Both the position numbers and the translations under genes were made by a program. A DNA stretch of 34,896 bases, taken from NCBI GenBank assembly GCA_038203695.1, contig JBBRDQ010000028.1:1-34896 (forward strand), written 5' to 3'. How positions within the stretch are numbered: the stretch's first letter is position 1; each line of letters starts with the position of its first letter. Origin of the DNA: M3007 sp038203695. GTDB lineage: Bacteria > Bacteroidota > Bacteroidia > Chitinophagales > Saprospiraceae. Shown one piece after another: positions 23,760 to 34,500 of this stretch. A model generated the notes under the pieces. It made no database searches. It was not told where the DNA came from and saw only the letters and a list, made by a program, of their open reading frames with translations.

Positions 23760-24701
23760 TTATTTATTTTTATGATTCGCAATGATTTGCGCGACTTCTT
23801 TTTCGCTCTTTTTTGTTACCGTTGCAATCTGGGGAATAGAAAAGCCTTCTTTATCCATTTCAAGAATCAACTCAATCTCTTTTTCATCTTTTCCTTCCGC
23901 TCTGCCTTCCGCTTTTCCTTCCGCTTTTCCTTCCGCTCTGCCTTCCGCTCTGCCTTCCGCTTTTCCTTCCGCCCTGCCTTCCTTTTTTGCTTTTTGGGCG
24001 GCTAATTCTCTTTCCCCCCGTTCATCCTGCTCTTTAATACCCACATTGTCGTAAGCCTTCAACTCTTCTTTACTCCATTGGTATTTGTCTGCCTCTATAA
24101 AAGCAGTTTTCAAACCTTCATCTTCCTTCGCAAAATCAGGAATAATGTGTAGTTCTTGCGCATATTTGATAAAGTAAGTCCACCTATCAATCGGCGTTTC
24201 CAGTTGGTGAATTTCTTGCTTGAACTTGGGCAGCTCGATGAAAGAAAATTGAATATCTTTTAATAGATGTTCGTTAGTACCCTTATTCAATATTAAGTGT
24301 CGCGTGTGGTAATCTGAATCAGTGCCAAAAGGAAAGTCTAATATGCCAATGAAGTAAGCAGGGTGTAGTAGCGGGTAGTTTTCCCCCTGATCTATCTGCA
24401 TGGAATAATCTCGGGAAATATAGTACTGTACCCGCTTATCAAACCCGGTCTTGTCTGCCACCTGCATTTCTACGACAAACTTTCTGCCCGACTGGTCAGT
24501 TGCCCGAACGTCCACAATAGTCGCTTTTTCCCCGGCGATACGCGGAAACTGGTAAGGGTTGGCAATGGAAACACGGACCACCTGATGTTCTCCCTCTAAC
24601 TCCAAAGAAGCGTTCAAAAAGGAAATCAGCGGGGCGGTTTTCTGCTCATTGCCGAATATCTTGCGAAAAGCGATGTCGTTTTTTATATCTGCGAACTGCA
24701 T
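23760..24701 (-). CDS. Rpn family PD-(D/E)XK nuclease / recombination-promoting nuclease
   Basis: The 313-residue protein begins DIKNDIAFRKIFGNEQKTAPL, the start of the Rpn/PDDEXK_2 transposase-like family. The nuclease core is ATIVDVRATDQSGRKFVVEMQ, with Asp in VDV and Glu in VEMQ (D-x13-ExQ layout). The middle IDRWTYFIKYAQEL and the C-terminal IPQIATVTKKSEKEV are typical of the family. Between them is a charged AEGR/AEGK repeat coded by 12-nt units. Rpn proteins in E. coli cut DNA and promote RecA-independent recombination, and some act in phage defence. The sequence does not say which role applies here. A strong promoter match lies just upstream, so the gene is likely expressed on its own. 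Confidence 0.9.
   Translation of the reverse strand: MQFADIKNDIAFRKIFGNEQKTAPLISFLNASLELEGEHQVVRVSIANPYQFPRIAGEKATIVDVRATDQSGRKFVVEMQVADKTGFDKRVQYYISRDYSMQIDQGENYPLLHPAYFIGILDFPFGTDSDYHTRHLILNKGTNEHLLKDIQFSFIELPKFKQEIHQLETPIDRWTYFIKYAQELHIIPDFAKEDEGLKTAFIEADKYQWSKEELKAYDNVGIKEQDERGERELAAQKAKKEGRAEGKAEGRAEGRAEGKAEGKAEGRAEGKDEKEIELILEMDKEGFSIPQIATVTKKSEKEVAQIIANHKNK
23894..23977. repeat. In-frame 12-nt tandem repeat coding AEGR/AEGK
   Basis: Seven tandem units of CTTCCGCTCTGC or CTTCCGCTTTTC type, read on the minus strand, code for AEGR or AEGK. All units keep the frame. Copy number can probably change by slippage without breaking the gene, so the length of the charged linker may vary between strains. 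Confidence 0.9.
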
Positions 24702-24717
24702 GATCCTATTTTTGAAG

Positions 24718-24749
24718 CAAAATTACGGGATTTGAAGGACAGGAGCAAA
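24718..24749 (-). promoter_or_regulatory. Strong Bacteroidota promoter of the Rpn gene
   Basis: On the minus strand: TTTG (24746-24749), 20 nt, then TAATTTTG (24718-24725). Both boxes match the TTTG-N19-21-TAnnTTTG consensus fully. The predicted start is about 10 nt before the ATG at 24701, giving a very short leader. The remaining spacer, 24750-24927, shows no gene. Confidence 0.68.
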
Positions 24750-24927
24750 AGATACAACAGAATGTTTAAAGTTTGTTTTGGTATTCCAATTTTGCTCAAC
24801 TAAAGTTATCCGTCAATACCCCCCTACAGGTGCCATTGCGTGAAACCCATTATGTCAACGTGGGAGTTGCGTGAATCCAACCACACTACTGGACATTTTA
24901 GTTTTCGCTATCAGACCTTTCGCATTT

Positions 24928-25579
24928 TTAAAACTCGCGGGTCTCGTGCCAATAAAATGTGCCGTAGTATGCCAGAAAAGTCCTGGAATTTGTGATGATC
25001 GTCTGGTATTTATCAGACTTCAGCAGATGCCGCCAGCCTTTGATTGTGGCTGTACAAAAATACAAATCCGTATAGCCTTCGTTAGGGAATGGCGCACTGC
25101 TGTACTGCCATTGTTCTGGTAACTCCACGTATCCTGCCCGTACAGCATTCAGATGTACATAATCTAATTTTTGAGCGATGACCTGCTCGCTGTACAGTTC
25201 TATCGGGTGGTTATCGTGCTGCCAAACCTGCTAGGTCTGCTTGTCTTTTTTGCCGACCGCGAAATAACTGAACAAGTAGAGCAGCCACTCGCGGCGGCTT
25301 TCGGGTTGTGTGGGGTCTTTCAAATAGTCCAATATCTTTCGTGCCGTAAAATGTTTCCAATCGCGCACGCATCTTCCAGCCGATGCGGTGCGCAGCAACT
25401 GGCGATCAGGTGCAAATGATTGGACATGATCGTATAGGCGTGTATCTGCAATCCCTTGTGTTGCTGACAATACCGCCAACTATCTCCCGGTAGGCTTGCC
25501 GACTGAATAAATCCACCCAACCAACGATGGAGCAGGTCAGGTAGTTCAGACCTTGTTGATCGCGTATTTTGTATTTGAC
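24928..25579 (-). pseudogene. Broken REP-associated tyrosine transposase (RAYT, Y1_Tnp)
   Basis: Pieces of a RAYT transposase are spread over three frames. Near 25579: VKYKIRDQQGLNYLTCSIVGWVDLF. Then IHAYTIMSNHLHLIA, which has the HxH (HLH) metal motif of Y1 transposases. Then VRDWKHFTARKILDYLKDP and FSYFAVGKKDKQT. Then QVWQHDNHPIELY, and YVHLNAVRAGYVELPEQ with YSSA near the end. Frameshifts lie at about 25475-25490 and 25365-25375, and an in-frame TAG interrupts at 25231-25233. No start codon is left before VKYK. RAYTs are domesticated IS200-like enzymes that act on REP sequences, and one of the 172-bp elements lies 66 bp from the 5' end. Confidence 0.88.
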
Positions 25580-25645
25580 GCTCCTGTAATTGCGTGGCTT
25601 TTAATAATTAAATCGCTGGCAATTGCGCTTGCATTGTCATTGCGT

Positions 25646-25817
25646 TGCTGGCGCGGGGGTTCCAACCCCGTGCCTGTTATCTTTCGGGTTTTACCCGTTT
25701 TATTGTTATGTCGGGTGGAACCCGACCGATACGCGGCACGCGGTTAGAACCGCGCGCCAGCAATCGCGTCTTTTGTTTGGTTTTTCGTGTTTGATTTTTG
25801 GCAGCCCCGCGCCAGCA
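25646..25817. repeat. 172-bp dispersed element, copy 2 (13-bp terminal inverted repeats)
   Basis: It is nearly identical to 21502-21672: it has one more G in the first G-run and a GCGGTT that restores the fourth stem. Same orientation and same terminal inverted repeats. It lies directly upstream of the broken RAYT. Confidence 0.88.
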
Positions 25818-26079
25818 AGGGGCCCGGAACCGCCACTTTTGCCAAACCGCTGTTATAAGCTGGCCTTCTTTCCCCGTGTCAGCAAACCATTGTCAACACT
25901 ACGTTTCATTGTCGTTATCGTTTCGGGTTGTGCGGTTGGGTATTCTTTATTTTCAGAAGGGGAGGAGATTTTTTTTAATTCAATTTTTTTTGCGTTGGCT
26001 TTGCAAGCGCTGCCGACAAAGCTTTGGTCTGTGCTTGGTCTTGTGCGGCTTTGGCAATGTGCTTGCAAAATGCGTGGGC
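25818..26079. other. AT-rich intergenic region downstream of the ATPase gene
   Basis: No gene is seen. On the minus strand, directly after the ATPase stop codon, imperfectly repeated pieces appear (GCACAAGACCAAGCACAGACC, with TTTGCAAGCAC and TTTGTCGGCAGCGCTTGC nearby), which may fold and end the operon transcript. GGCCAGCTTATAACAGCGG near 25850 on the minus strand looks like a repeat common near Bacteroidota accessory genes, from memory only. Confidence 0.3.
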
Positions 26080-27969
26080 TTACCATACGATTACATTTGT
26101 TACAGGTTGATAATTCCCTTGTTTGTCTAGATATTCAATGTCGTCAAGATAGTTGGCTGATTTTGCAAATACTCCAATTGCAGGGTTTGTAATCATAAAG
26201 GCGTGAAGTCTGTCATAAGCATCTTGAATAGAATTGAAATTGCATCTTGGCAACTCTCTTTCTTCTTTAGAAAATGTTTTCCCTGCAATGACAGCACCAT
26301 TATTCTCTCCCCAACATTTTTCTGAAAAACAATTAACCTCCGAAATTGAAGGTGCACCAGCAGCATTATATTTTAAAACCAGAGGTTCTGTAGTTCTTAA
26401 TTCATAAATGCTAAAATGACCAGTTGCAGCATCAATGACGAATTTTATTTTGATTTTATTCCTTCCTTCCAAAACACTGCATTTGAAGTTTATCGGTATG
26501 TCCATAGATTTTAATTCATGTATAAGTTTTGGAATATGAGTTTCAATGATTACAAGTTCACCTCTATAAACTGGTGAAGTAATTTCGTGATGAGATAATG
26601 GATGCAGTAAAGACGATAGAAGTGTAATGATATTATTTAGCGAATGACTGGAATTGCCAGTTTTGTCAAGAAAACGCTTTGTTCGATAAATTAGACCGCC
26701 TAGTTTATAATCTGGTAACTGTGTATTTTCCGCATCTGCTGTTTCCCATTCAGGTATAAATTCTTGAATTAATTCCTCCAATGCTTTTCTGAAATAATTT
26801 GCAGATGCAGGGTAGTCGGGTTTAATTCTGTCGTGAAGATATTGGGTTGCTTTTTCTAAATTGCTTTCTCCTTTAACTAAAATAGGTCTGTCAACTGGTT
26901 GGTTGTCGATTGAATCCTTGCCTACATAAAGTTCAATTGACTTCCATTTGCCTTGAATTTCAGTTTCAAATTTTCTTTTCGCCAATTCATATAAATGTCG
27001 GTCGTATGTGCTAATGAATACCTGATAGTCTGAAAATTCATTTTTAATGATGTCCAGTATCGGCAAACGATTAGTTGTATCTAAGCCAATGAAAACATCA
27101 TCTAAAAACAAAACCTTGTAATCTATTGGTTGCGGATTACGTTTCAATATTGCCAAATAAAGGCATATTGCCAACGCAGATAATCTTGCTTCGTTTAAAT
27201 AATCTGACTGATGGGCAACTGGCTTTCCGTTTAACTTTATTTCAAGTTTGAGTTCTGTTGGAATATTTCTCCACCAACCGGTTGCTGCCAAAGGTGTCAA
27301 CGAATACCAAACTCGAAGATTGAGTTTGAAATATTTTATTAAAAATACATTAAGTTGTAAAAACACACCTTTCAAAACTGTTCTCAACGAATTTTCATAA
27401 GTCGTCATTTCAAGAATGGCATTCCGATATTGCCAGGTTCTGGTTGTTCGGGCAGTTGTGATAGCATTTTTTAACTCAATAAATCTTTTACCCATTGGAT
27501 GTGTGCCACCCACTGCAATAAACTCCTTTAAAAGTATCTCAACAATCAGTTTAAATAAATTCGGCTGTGCTTCACTATGATTATAAACCGCTAGCAGTAT
27601 CCTATAATCTAAAAAGCCTTTTGTTAGTTCTGCTGTTTTTAAAAACTGTTCCGTGTCTGTTGTTACTCCTTGCGTTCCAAAACTTATTACTTCACCAAAT
27701 GCAGAAGTAATTGAATTGGTTACAGCGTCATAATCATTGAAAGTAAAAACAACATTGCCTTCTTCGGTGTCTTTGTTGTGATGTTTTATATATGGAAAGT
27801 CAACATTTTGACTACTGCTTAAAAAATTGCTTACCGATTTGAACAAGGAACTTTTACCACTACCATTCTCACCATAAATAAGCAAGTTCTCTCCTTTGTT
27901 TAGTTCTATTTCATAACTATCAAAGAAGGCACGAAAATTTGATATTTCTAATTTCGTTATTCGTTTCAC
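26080..27969 (-). CDS. SMC/RecF-like AAA ATPase of the putative defence operon
   Basis: The start is a GTG at 27969 overlapping the TGA of the methyltransferase gene (GTGA), so translation is coupled. The N-terminus MKRITKLEISNFRAFFDSY is typical of RecF/SMC-like proteins. Walker A is GENGSGKSS (33-41), and Walker B is VLFLDDVFIGLD (286-297), with the Asp pair needed for ATP hydrolysis. The signature segment is LNEARLSA (258-265) instead of the LSxG of SMC/Rad50. A coiled-coil arm is short or absent, so this is closer to small ABC-type defence ATPases than to Rad50. Residues ~380-629 hold an unrecognised domain (YFRKALEELIQEF, LLHPLSHHEITSPVYRGE). A role in sensing DNA ends or invader DNA for the nuclease is inferred. 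The DNA is AT-rich, as in the rest of the operon. Confidence 0.85.
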   Translation of the reverse strand: MKRITKLEISNFRAFFDSYEIELNKGENLLIYGENGSGKSSLFKSVSNFLSSSQNVDFPYIKHHNKDTEEGNVVFTFNDYDAVTNSITSAFGEVISFGTQGVTTDTEQFLKTAELTKGFLDYRILLAVYNHSEAQPNLFKLIVEILLKEFIAVGGTHPMGKRFIELKNAITTARTTRTWQYRNAILEMTTYENSLRTVLKGVFLQLNVFLIKYFKLNLRVWYSLTPLAATGWWRNIPTELKLEIKLNGKPVAHQSDYLNEARLSALAICLYLAILKRNPQPIDYKVLFLDDVFIGLDTTNRLPILDIIKNEFSDYQVFISTYDRHLYELAKRKFETEIQGKWKSIELYVGKDSIDNQPVDRPILVKGESNLEKATQYLHDRIKPDYPASANYFRKALEELIQEFIPEWETADAENTQLPDYKLGGLIYRTKRFLDKTGNSSHSLNNIITLLSSLLHPLSHHEITSPVYRGELVIIETHIPKLIHELKSMDIPINFKCSVLEGRNKIKIKFVIDAATGHFSIYELRTTEPLVLKYNAAGAPSISEVNCFSEKCWGENNGAVIAGKTFSKEERELPRCNFNSIQDAYDRLHAFMITNPAIGVFAKSANYLDDIEYLDKQGNYQPVTNVIVW

Positions 27970-30900
27970 TTTCTGCCTTCTATGATGTTTACTTCTTCAA
28001 TGGTTAATAGTCTTAGCAAAGCCGCACTAATAGGATGCTTAGGGTCTGACAATTCTTTGTAAACCTTTGCTATGGTTTTCAAATTCTTCTCGCCTTGCCC
28101 TTCTTTAAGTTCAGGTAAATTGTTTAGGTGCTTTAAAACTTCTGCACCACCAGCTTTTATTTCTTCAGGCAAATACAATTCATATACCATTGCATCAATA
28201 AGGCGTTCGAAAAAAGTTGAATCACTTTCATCAATCTTAAATTGTAAAATATAATCCGCTATTATAGATACTGACTTCTGAGATTCAGATTTTGCTTTTT
28301 TAATAGGAAGCTCTCCAACACTTCTTGCTTGAATTTCTGAAAATACGGTCTTAGTTGATTTATGTTTATTTAGATAGTAGTAATCCATTAAGCTAGAGTT
28401 TAAAATTCCCAATAGATACTTCAATTGAAAATCTTTAGTAGAGTAAAGGTTTACTGCAACAAGTGTGTTAAGAGCAAAATATTGTTCATTATCATAAGCA
28501 AATATCAGCTTTGACGACACACGTCTAAAGAATAATTTTTCTTTTGAAGTAAATACCTCTTTCGATTTACCAGAATGGATTCTATCTAGGTTGTAATCTA
28601 AATAAACTCCTGCCCATTGGATTTGGTATTTATTAATATTTCTACCATCCAGAAGTTTAAAATACTTGCCCTTAGGATTATTTTCACGCAGAGATAGGCT
28701 TTTATCTCCTTTCAGTGCAATGGCTTGATTGATATTGCATAATTCACCTAATGGCGTTGTATTCTGGCAAATTTTCTCCGTAATCTCATTACTTCTAAAA
28801 TTAAATGAGAATGTTTCTGACTTATAAAATTCCTTTTTAGTTTTCTCTGTATCAAATTCTATTACACTTAAATTATCTTTGAAATGCTTTATTGAATAAT
28901 CTGGCTTAATAGATTTTAAAGCAAAGAATGTAATATTCTCAACTACAGCATTTTCAAACGGTAGTTCGTTGTAGGAAACGATTTGAGTTAAAGTAGTTTT
29001 ATCAAGTAAATGCTTGCGAGTTTCCTTGTAATAATCTTGAGTTAATATCGTATTTGGAATTATATAAGTGATAACACCTTTTTGCTTTAATAATTCAACT
29101 CCAATATGGGTGAAGAATATAAATGTATTTAACCTGCCACCTGAAGTTCCGAAACGAGTTTTTAGATACGATTTATATTTATCGCTGGCTGATTCATCTT
29201 TTGATAACTGATGATATGGGGGATTGCCAATAACAATATCAAAGCCGTTAGAATGGCCAAACATCCATTCAGGGTCAAACCAAGGAGCAAAAGTGTTTTG
29301 GTCGTAGGGGTCAAAAGCTACAATTTGCTTGGCTACTGCTGTTTGCCAGCCATCGCTTTCTAGCATCTTGGCAATTTCCTGTCTTAGTTTTTTATCTTGC
29401 TTTTGGTATTGCAGTTTTTCTTTTCGGGTGTTGGCAGTAAAGTATTTATGGCGGAGTTCCTTTAGTTCTGTTTCTTTTTCTTCTATCTGTGGGTTGCGTA
29501 AAAGTGTTTGTGCTGGCTTGTCTAAGCCTATCAAAGTATTGGCTGCTACAAATTTGGTTTCTAAGTTTGGTAAACTTCTAATGCCAAAATTTTCTTTCTT
29601 CTCTTGTTTGTTTTGGTCAATAATTAAGGAAATGAAGAAACGAAGTTTAGAAATCTGCACAGCAATAGGTTGTATGTCTATTCCGTAAATACAGTTTTCA
29701 ATCAAATACAATTTACGTCCGTAATCGCTGACGTTGTTTTCAAATACATCATTTATTTCATTCAGTCGCTTTCCTCTTTCTTGCTTGTCTCCAATTTTAA
29801 AAGCGGTCTCCGTTTCTTCCATTGCCTTTTGGAGTTGCAGTGCTTTCCAATGTTTGTTATCAGCGTCTAATTTCTGCAGCAAATGCACCATCTTGTGCAA
29901 GATACCCATTGGGTACGCGCCCGAACCGCAGGCAGGGTCTAATATTTTGCAATTGTTAATGGCTTCAATCAGGTCTTTGGTTTCTTGTTCGTCAAATGGG
30001 TTTGGCGTTTCAGAATAAGAAATCAAATCTCTTAACCTTGTTTCAAAATCTTTGCTTTCGTTCTTTACATTTTGCTTAATGTATTCCAACAGCGATTCGT
30101 CCACCATATAGTTTACAATCTCTCTTGGTGTATAAAAACTACCTGTTTGTTTGCGGGCTGTAGTTTGTGTTTCGGGGTTGTAACTTGCCAATAAGTTTTC
30201 AAATACTTTTCCTAACAATTCAGGGTCAAGGGCAATTTCTTCTTCTATTGGTGTATTCTCCGCAACGGTAAATTTGTAACTCTCCAAAAGGTTTATTAAA
30301 CCTCTCGATTTGTATTTTTTATTTTTGGTGGCATAAGTTTCATTCAGGTCCACTTCTCTTTCTTCGCCAAAGAAAATATAATCAGGCACAGAGGCTTGTT
30401 TCTTTGGGTTGCGGCTAAAACCATCTACATAAACAATTTTGCCATCTTCATCTGGTTTATCCAAGCAGTCGAACAATCCACCATTTAAGAAAGGAACATC
30501 TTTAAACAATTGCATTGCTTCTTTTTCCGAAATATTGAACAAGTCAGCATAGCGGAATAGATTTTTAACACCGTATTCTTCTTTATTGGTATTGATGTCG
30601 CCTTCTTTGGCAAATTTGCGTTCATCCATTTTTTGGTTCAGCGTTCCAAAAAATAAGTTCTGCAAAATGGCGTGGTAGTAGTTTTGCGATTCTTTGTTTT
30701 TGTTAAAGTCTTTTAAAATTTTATCTAAGTAAGCCTTGTTGAACAAAGCATTTGGAACAAGCGATTTTTCTTTAATAAACCAAATAAAAACGACTCGTGT
30801 AATTAAGCGAATGAGGTTGGTGGCATTGCGAACATCTTTCTTTTTCTCCAAGTCATCAGGAAACGAAACATTTTCCATTGCCCAGAAATACCAATTTGCC

Positions 30901-31550
30901 AAGTCCTGAAAGAACTTTTTGTTGAGGATGTTTACATCCAAAACCTGCAACCAATGTTGGTGCAATTGGTCGTAATTGTTTACGCCAACCGGTTTAACTA
31001 AATCCAGTAAAATACGTTCGTGCCCTGCGTGGGTGGTTACGGTATGTATGTCACGAAGGATAATTACTTTTCCAACCTTTTCACCTTGTCGCCAATTTTG
31101 TTTGTATTTAAACCGCTCGCTTATGGCAATCGAGAAACAAGCTTCGTTCCCTGTTTGATATTTCAATACCAAAGCCACAGGCATTTTCTGACTAATACGG
31201 TTGAAAGTTCTTGTAAGGTCTGATATTTCAGTTCGTGTAGGTTGCTTGTTTAGGTCTAAGGCAAACAGCATTAAGCCATCGTAGTTTTTGTCACCTTGCT
31301 GCAATGCTTCTTTGTAAGCATATTTTACATCAAACATTCCGGTGGCTTGAAAAACTGTGTTGTCAATAATCCCGATAAAATAAGTTTTACCGATGGCCTT
31401 AAAAGTATCGTTGTCTTTATAATGCTGCTTGAGCAAATCCTTTACTGGCAATGGCTCGGCAGTATTAGAGTTGAGTTTTATACCCAACAGTTGAAACAGG
31501 TTAGTTGCTGCATCAAAAAGATTGGCTGTATTGAATAAGTTTAAATTCAT
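27966..31550 (-). CDS. Eco57I-type N6-adenine DNA methyltransferase (type IIG / DrmMI / PglX-like)
   Basis: At 1194 residues this is a large class I adenine methyltransferase. Motif I is ILDPACGSGAYPMG (~536-549), which binds S-adenosylmethionine, and motif IV is NPPY (~776-779), which flips and methylates adenine. RKQTGSFYTPREIVNYMV (~467-484) is the usual lead-in. The part before ~450 resembles the long N-terminal region of Eco57I/BrxX/DrmMI proteins. After 800 come target-recognition-like segments (LLDGRNINKYQIQW, FRRVSSKLIFAYDN, LNTLVAVNLYSTKDFQ). I see no clear PD-(D/E)XK restriction motif, so cutting may come from the PLD-helicase. The gene starts 3 nt after the helicase stop and overlaps the ATPase start by 4 nt. 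It most likely marks self DNA. Confidence 0.9.
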   Translation of the reverse strand: MNLNLFNTANLFDAATNLFQLLGIKLNSNTAEPLPVKDLLKQHYKDNDTFKAIGKTYFIGIIDNTVFQATGMFDVKYAYKEALQQGDKNYDGLMLFALDLNKQPTRTEISDLTRTFNRISQKMPVALVLKYQTGNEACFSIAISERFKYKQNWRQGEKVGKVIILRDIHTVTTHAGHERILLDLVKPVGVNNYDQLHQHWLQVLDVNILNKKFFQDLANWYFWAMENVSFPDDLEKKKDVRNATNLIRLITRVVFIWFIKEKSLVPNALFNKAYLDKILKDFNKNKESQNYYHAILQNLFFGTLNQKMDERKFAKEGDINTNKEEYGVKNLFRYADLFNISEKEAMQLFKDVPFLNGGLFDCLDKPDEDGKIVYVDGFSRNPKKQASVPDYIFFGEEREVDLNETYATKNKKYKSRGLINLLESYKFTVAENTPIEEEIALDPELLGKVFENLLASYNPETQTTARKQTGSFYTPREIVNYMVDESLLEYIKQNVKNESKDFETRLRDLISYSETPNPFDEQETKDLIEAINNCKILDPACGSGAYPMGILHKMVHLLQKLDADNKHWKALQLQKAMEETETAFKIGDKQERGKRLNEINDVFENNVSDYGRKLYLIENCIYGIDIQPIAVQISKLRFFISLIIDQNKQEKKENFGIRSLPNLETKFVAANTLIGLDKPAQTLLRNPQIEEKETELKELRHKYFTANTRKEKLQYQKQDKKLRQEIAKMLESDGWQTAVAKQIVAFDPYDQNTFAPWFDPEWMFGHSNGFDIVIGNPPYHQLSKDESASDKYKSYLKTRFGTSGGRLNTFIFFTHIGVELLKQKGVITYIIPNTILTQDYYKETRKHLLDKTTLTQIVSYNELPFENAVVENITFFALKSIKPDYSIKHFKDNLSVIEFDTEKTKKEFYKSETFSFNFRSNEITEKICQNTTPLGELCNINQAIALKGDKSLSLRENNPKGKYFKLLDGRNINKYQIQWAGVYLDYNLDRIHSGKSKEVFTSKEKLFFRRVSSKLIFAYDNEQYFALNTLVAVNLYSTKDFQLKYLLGILNSSLMDYYYLNKHKSTKTVFSEIQARSVGELPIKKAKSESQKSVSIIADYILQFKIDESDSTFFERLIDAMVYELYLPEEIKAGGAEVLKHLNNLPELKEGQGEKNLKTIAKVYKELSDPKHPISAALLRLLTIEEVNIIEGRK

Positions 31551-31553
31551 TGT

Positions 31554-34500
31554 TTACTTATTAGAAATTACAAACCAATTGATTAAATCGAAATTTTCAC
31601 CCTTGAATTTATCTTCCAGTTTCTTTTTTTCGGGAGATATTTTTCTCGGTGTCACATCACCTGTAAACAAATCCTGAATTTGATTTACGGCAACTGGTGT
31701 AGCTTGTGATTTTACCCAAAGCCCTACAGCATCAGCTAATTTATCTAAAACGGCTTGGTCGCCTTTGTCAATACTATTAGGAACATAACGAGCTTCTAAT
31801 TTGTGATTGCGAAGTAAGGTCAATATTTCCTGATTGTTGTTTAATACTAACTTCCCGCTTTTACCATCTTCAATGCTTTGATGCATCAAGTGAATTTCAT
31901 CGTAGACGTGGTCTAGTGCTTCATCAGGTCTTTTGGGATAACCTAAAACCGCCACAATGCTGTCAGGCATTGTTTTCCATTTTGAATTTGGTCTGAATTT
32001 AAAACCAGTGTAAACACCGTTGGGTATTTGTTTGAAAAACTCTTCGTTCTTTTTGAAGAATTCAAATAACTCTTGTCTAAATTGCTCTAAAGACAAATCA
32101 TTCAAACCAAGTGTTTCATCATTCACTTCTAAATCATCCCAAGTAATTTGCAATTGGTCTAACATCTTTTGTGCTTGTTTAGGCAACAAAGGATTTTCTT
32201 CAACCATCCGCTGAAACTCGGGAGTCATTTTATCGTCTAGTTCTGTTCCTACCACACTCATCAAAGCCATTCGGTTTTCTACTCTTGATTTCAGTTTTAG
32301 GTAATCCTCATAGTTTTTCCCAGGCCAAAAGTTGATTCCTTTTATTGTTTTGTTTGGTGAGCCAATGCGGTCAATACGCCCCATTCGTTGAATAAGACGA
32401 ACTGGATTCCAGTGTATGTCGTAATTCACAACCGTATCGCAATCCTGCAAGTTTTGTCCTTCACTCAAACAATCCGTGGCAATCAATACATCAATTGGAT
32501 CTTCAATTTTCTTTAGTGTTGATTTATCGTATTTGGTAATTAGTTCAATCCACTTTTCATAAGGCACTTTCCATTTGTCGGCTTCTCTGTAATCTTCTGA
32601 AAGGTTTGCCTTTTCATAAAGTTCTGACCAATCTTTTTCATTGTATAGTTTAGTGAAGGGAGCAAAGCGTTCTAATATTGGTTCAAACTTGTCTCCTGAA
32701 TAACCGTCAAATGTTTCACTGATTGAACCTGAAACAAAGGCTACATTTTTAAATCCTTTTTTCTTCAATTCATCATATAAAAATTTCGCTGTATCTTTAA
32801 ACACAGTGAACACCAATACTTTTTTATTATCTGATTTTTTTTGTTTGGTTGTGATATGTTCAATAAGTTTATTGAGTTTATCATCTTCGGCTTTGCCAGC
32901 ATTGAACTCCGCCTCAAATTTGATAAGACTTGTTTTGAGTTGCGTTAACTTGGTTACATCTGCTTCTAAATGTTTTTTGAAAAGGTCGATGTTTGTAATG
33001 GATGAAAGCGGAATTGGATTTTTCTTTCCAAGTGTGAAATGAGTTTCCTCTTCGTCTATACCATCATATTCTGCTGCTGTTTCGTCAATATCCTCTTTAT
33101 CCTCATCTGTAAAATTATCTTCTAATGTACTATCTGTTTGATGCTTGATAAAGAGATCCACTTTGTCCAAGGCATTGTTGTGATGGTTCAGAATATTTTC
33201 AACGGTACTTTTGAATGAAAACCAACTTGATTCCAAGCGTTTCATCAAAAGAATATATATCATTTTCACCAAGAACTTTTCTCGTTGTTTTGGGTTTTCC
33301 AAAACACTCTCCACTTTCAAATCTTTGATGTATTCCGACGGTCTATATGCAGTAAGGTTTACACGTAAGGCATTTAAAATGTCTTCAAAGGATTTTAAGT
33401 CACCTAAGTTTTCGGGAGTAATATATTCATTGATTGGGTCGTCTTTTTTCGGGAAATTCATTTCACCGAATTCGCCTTCAATCAATTTTCTTGTTCTTGC
33501 TACAATTAAAGCATCTGTTAACTTTTCAAACTTCTGCGGCAACTTGCTAATGAAGTCTGCAATCTTTCTGTCGTCTAGTTCAGACCATTCTCCAAAGTCT
33601 TTTTGTGCAGTTCTGAATATGTTTTCAAGGCTGTCAATTTGTAAATCGGTTTCTTTAAAACCGTTGTCTTGCCCTTTGGTCATTAATTTAAACTGATTAC
33701 GAATGTCCATCAGTTTGTTGTTGATAGGCGTTGCCGAAAGATGCAAAACCTTTACATCACGATTCTTTTTTTCAGGAAGTAAAACATTGTCAACAAAGAA
33801 TTTATATCGTGAAGATTTATCATTTCTCAGGTTATGGCTTTCGTCAATTACCAAAAGCAGTTTTTGTTTGCGTTGAAGTTTAGAAAGCGGAAAGTCGGGA
33901 TAATTATTTGTTAGTCTTTCGTCTTGAAAGTCGGTGTGGTTTCTAACGTAGTATTCTATTTCGTCTTTTTCAAATCTTGAACCTCTATGAGATTGATATT
34001 GCTCCCAGTTGTTGCGCAGTTTTTTAGGACAAAATAAAACTACTGTGTAGCCTTTAATTTCAAAATACTTCATAACCGCTAATGCAGTCCAAGTTTTACC
34101 CAAACCAACTGCATCAGCTAAAATTGCTCCATTGAATTTTTGGAGCATCTTAATTAAACTGATTGCTCCTTTTTGTTGGTAAGAAAAAAGTGTTTTGTAA
34201 ATGATAGTTTCTTCTAAGTGAGCAATTTCTCGTTTGAATTCTGCATCACCCGAAAGTTCCAACAAATCGTCTTTGAAAAGTTCATAAAGAACTTTGTAGT
34301 AAAGGTCATGAGGAGTGTATTCTTTAAAGAGGTTTTTAATCAGTTCAATAATGTGTTGTTTAACTTCAACTTTTGTCTTGTCAGCCGATTCTAATTTTTC
34401 AAGAGCAACATTTTCCCATTGGTGTTTGAACCACTTTTTAAGTTCTTTATAATCGTTGTTGTCGCCAGTTGAAGCTGTGTTTAATTCAATGTTGCTGCTT

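Noticed and set aside
23894..23977. CRISPR-like array
   Set aside because: The regular units are a 12-nt in-frame coding repeat in the Rpn gene, without spacers. I saw no CRISPR array elsewhere.
27966..31550. A fused restriction nuclease domain in the methyltransferase (classical type IIG)
   Set aside because: I could not find a convincing PD-(D/E)XK motif in the N-terminal 450 residues. The PLD domain of the helicase is the more likely nuclease.
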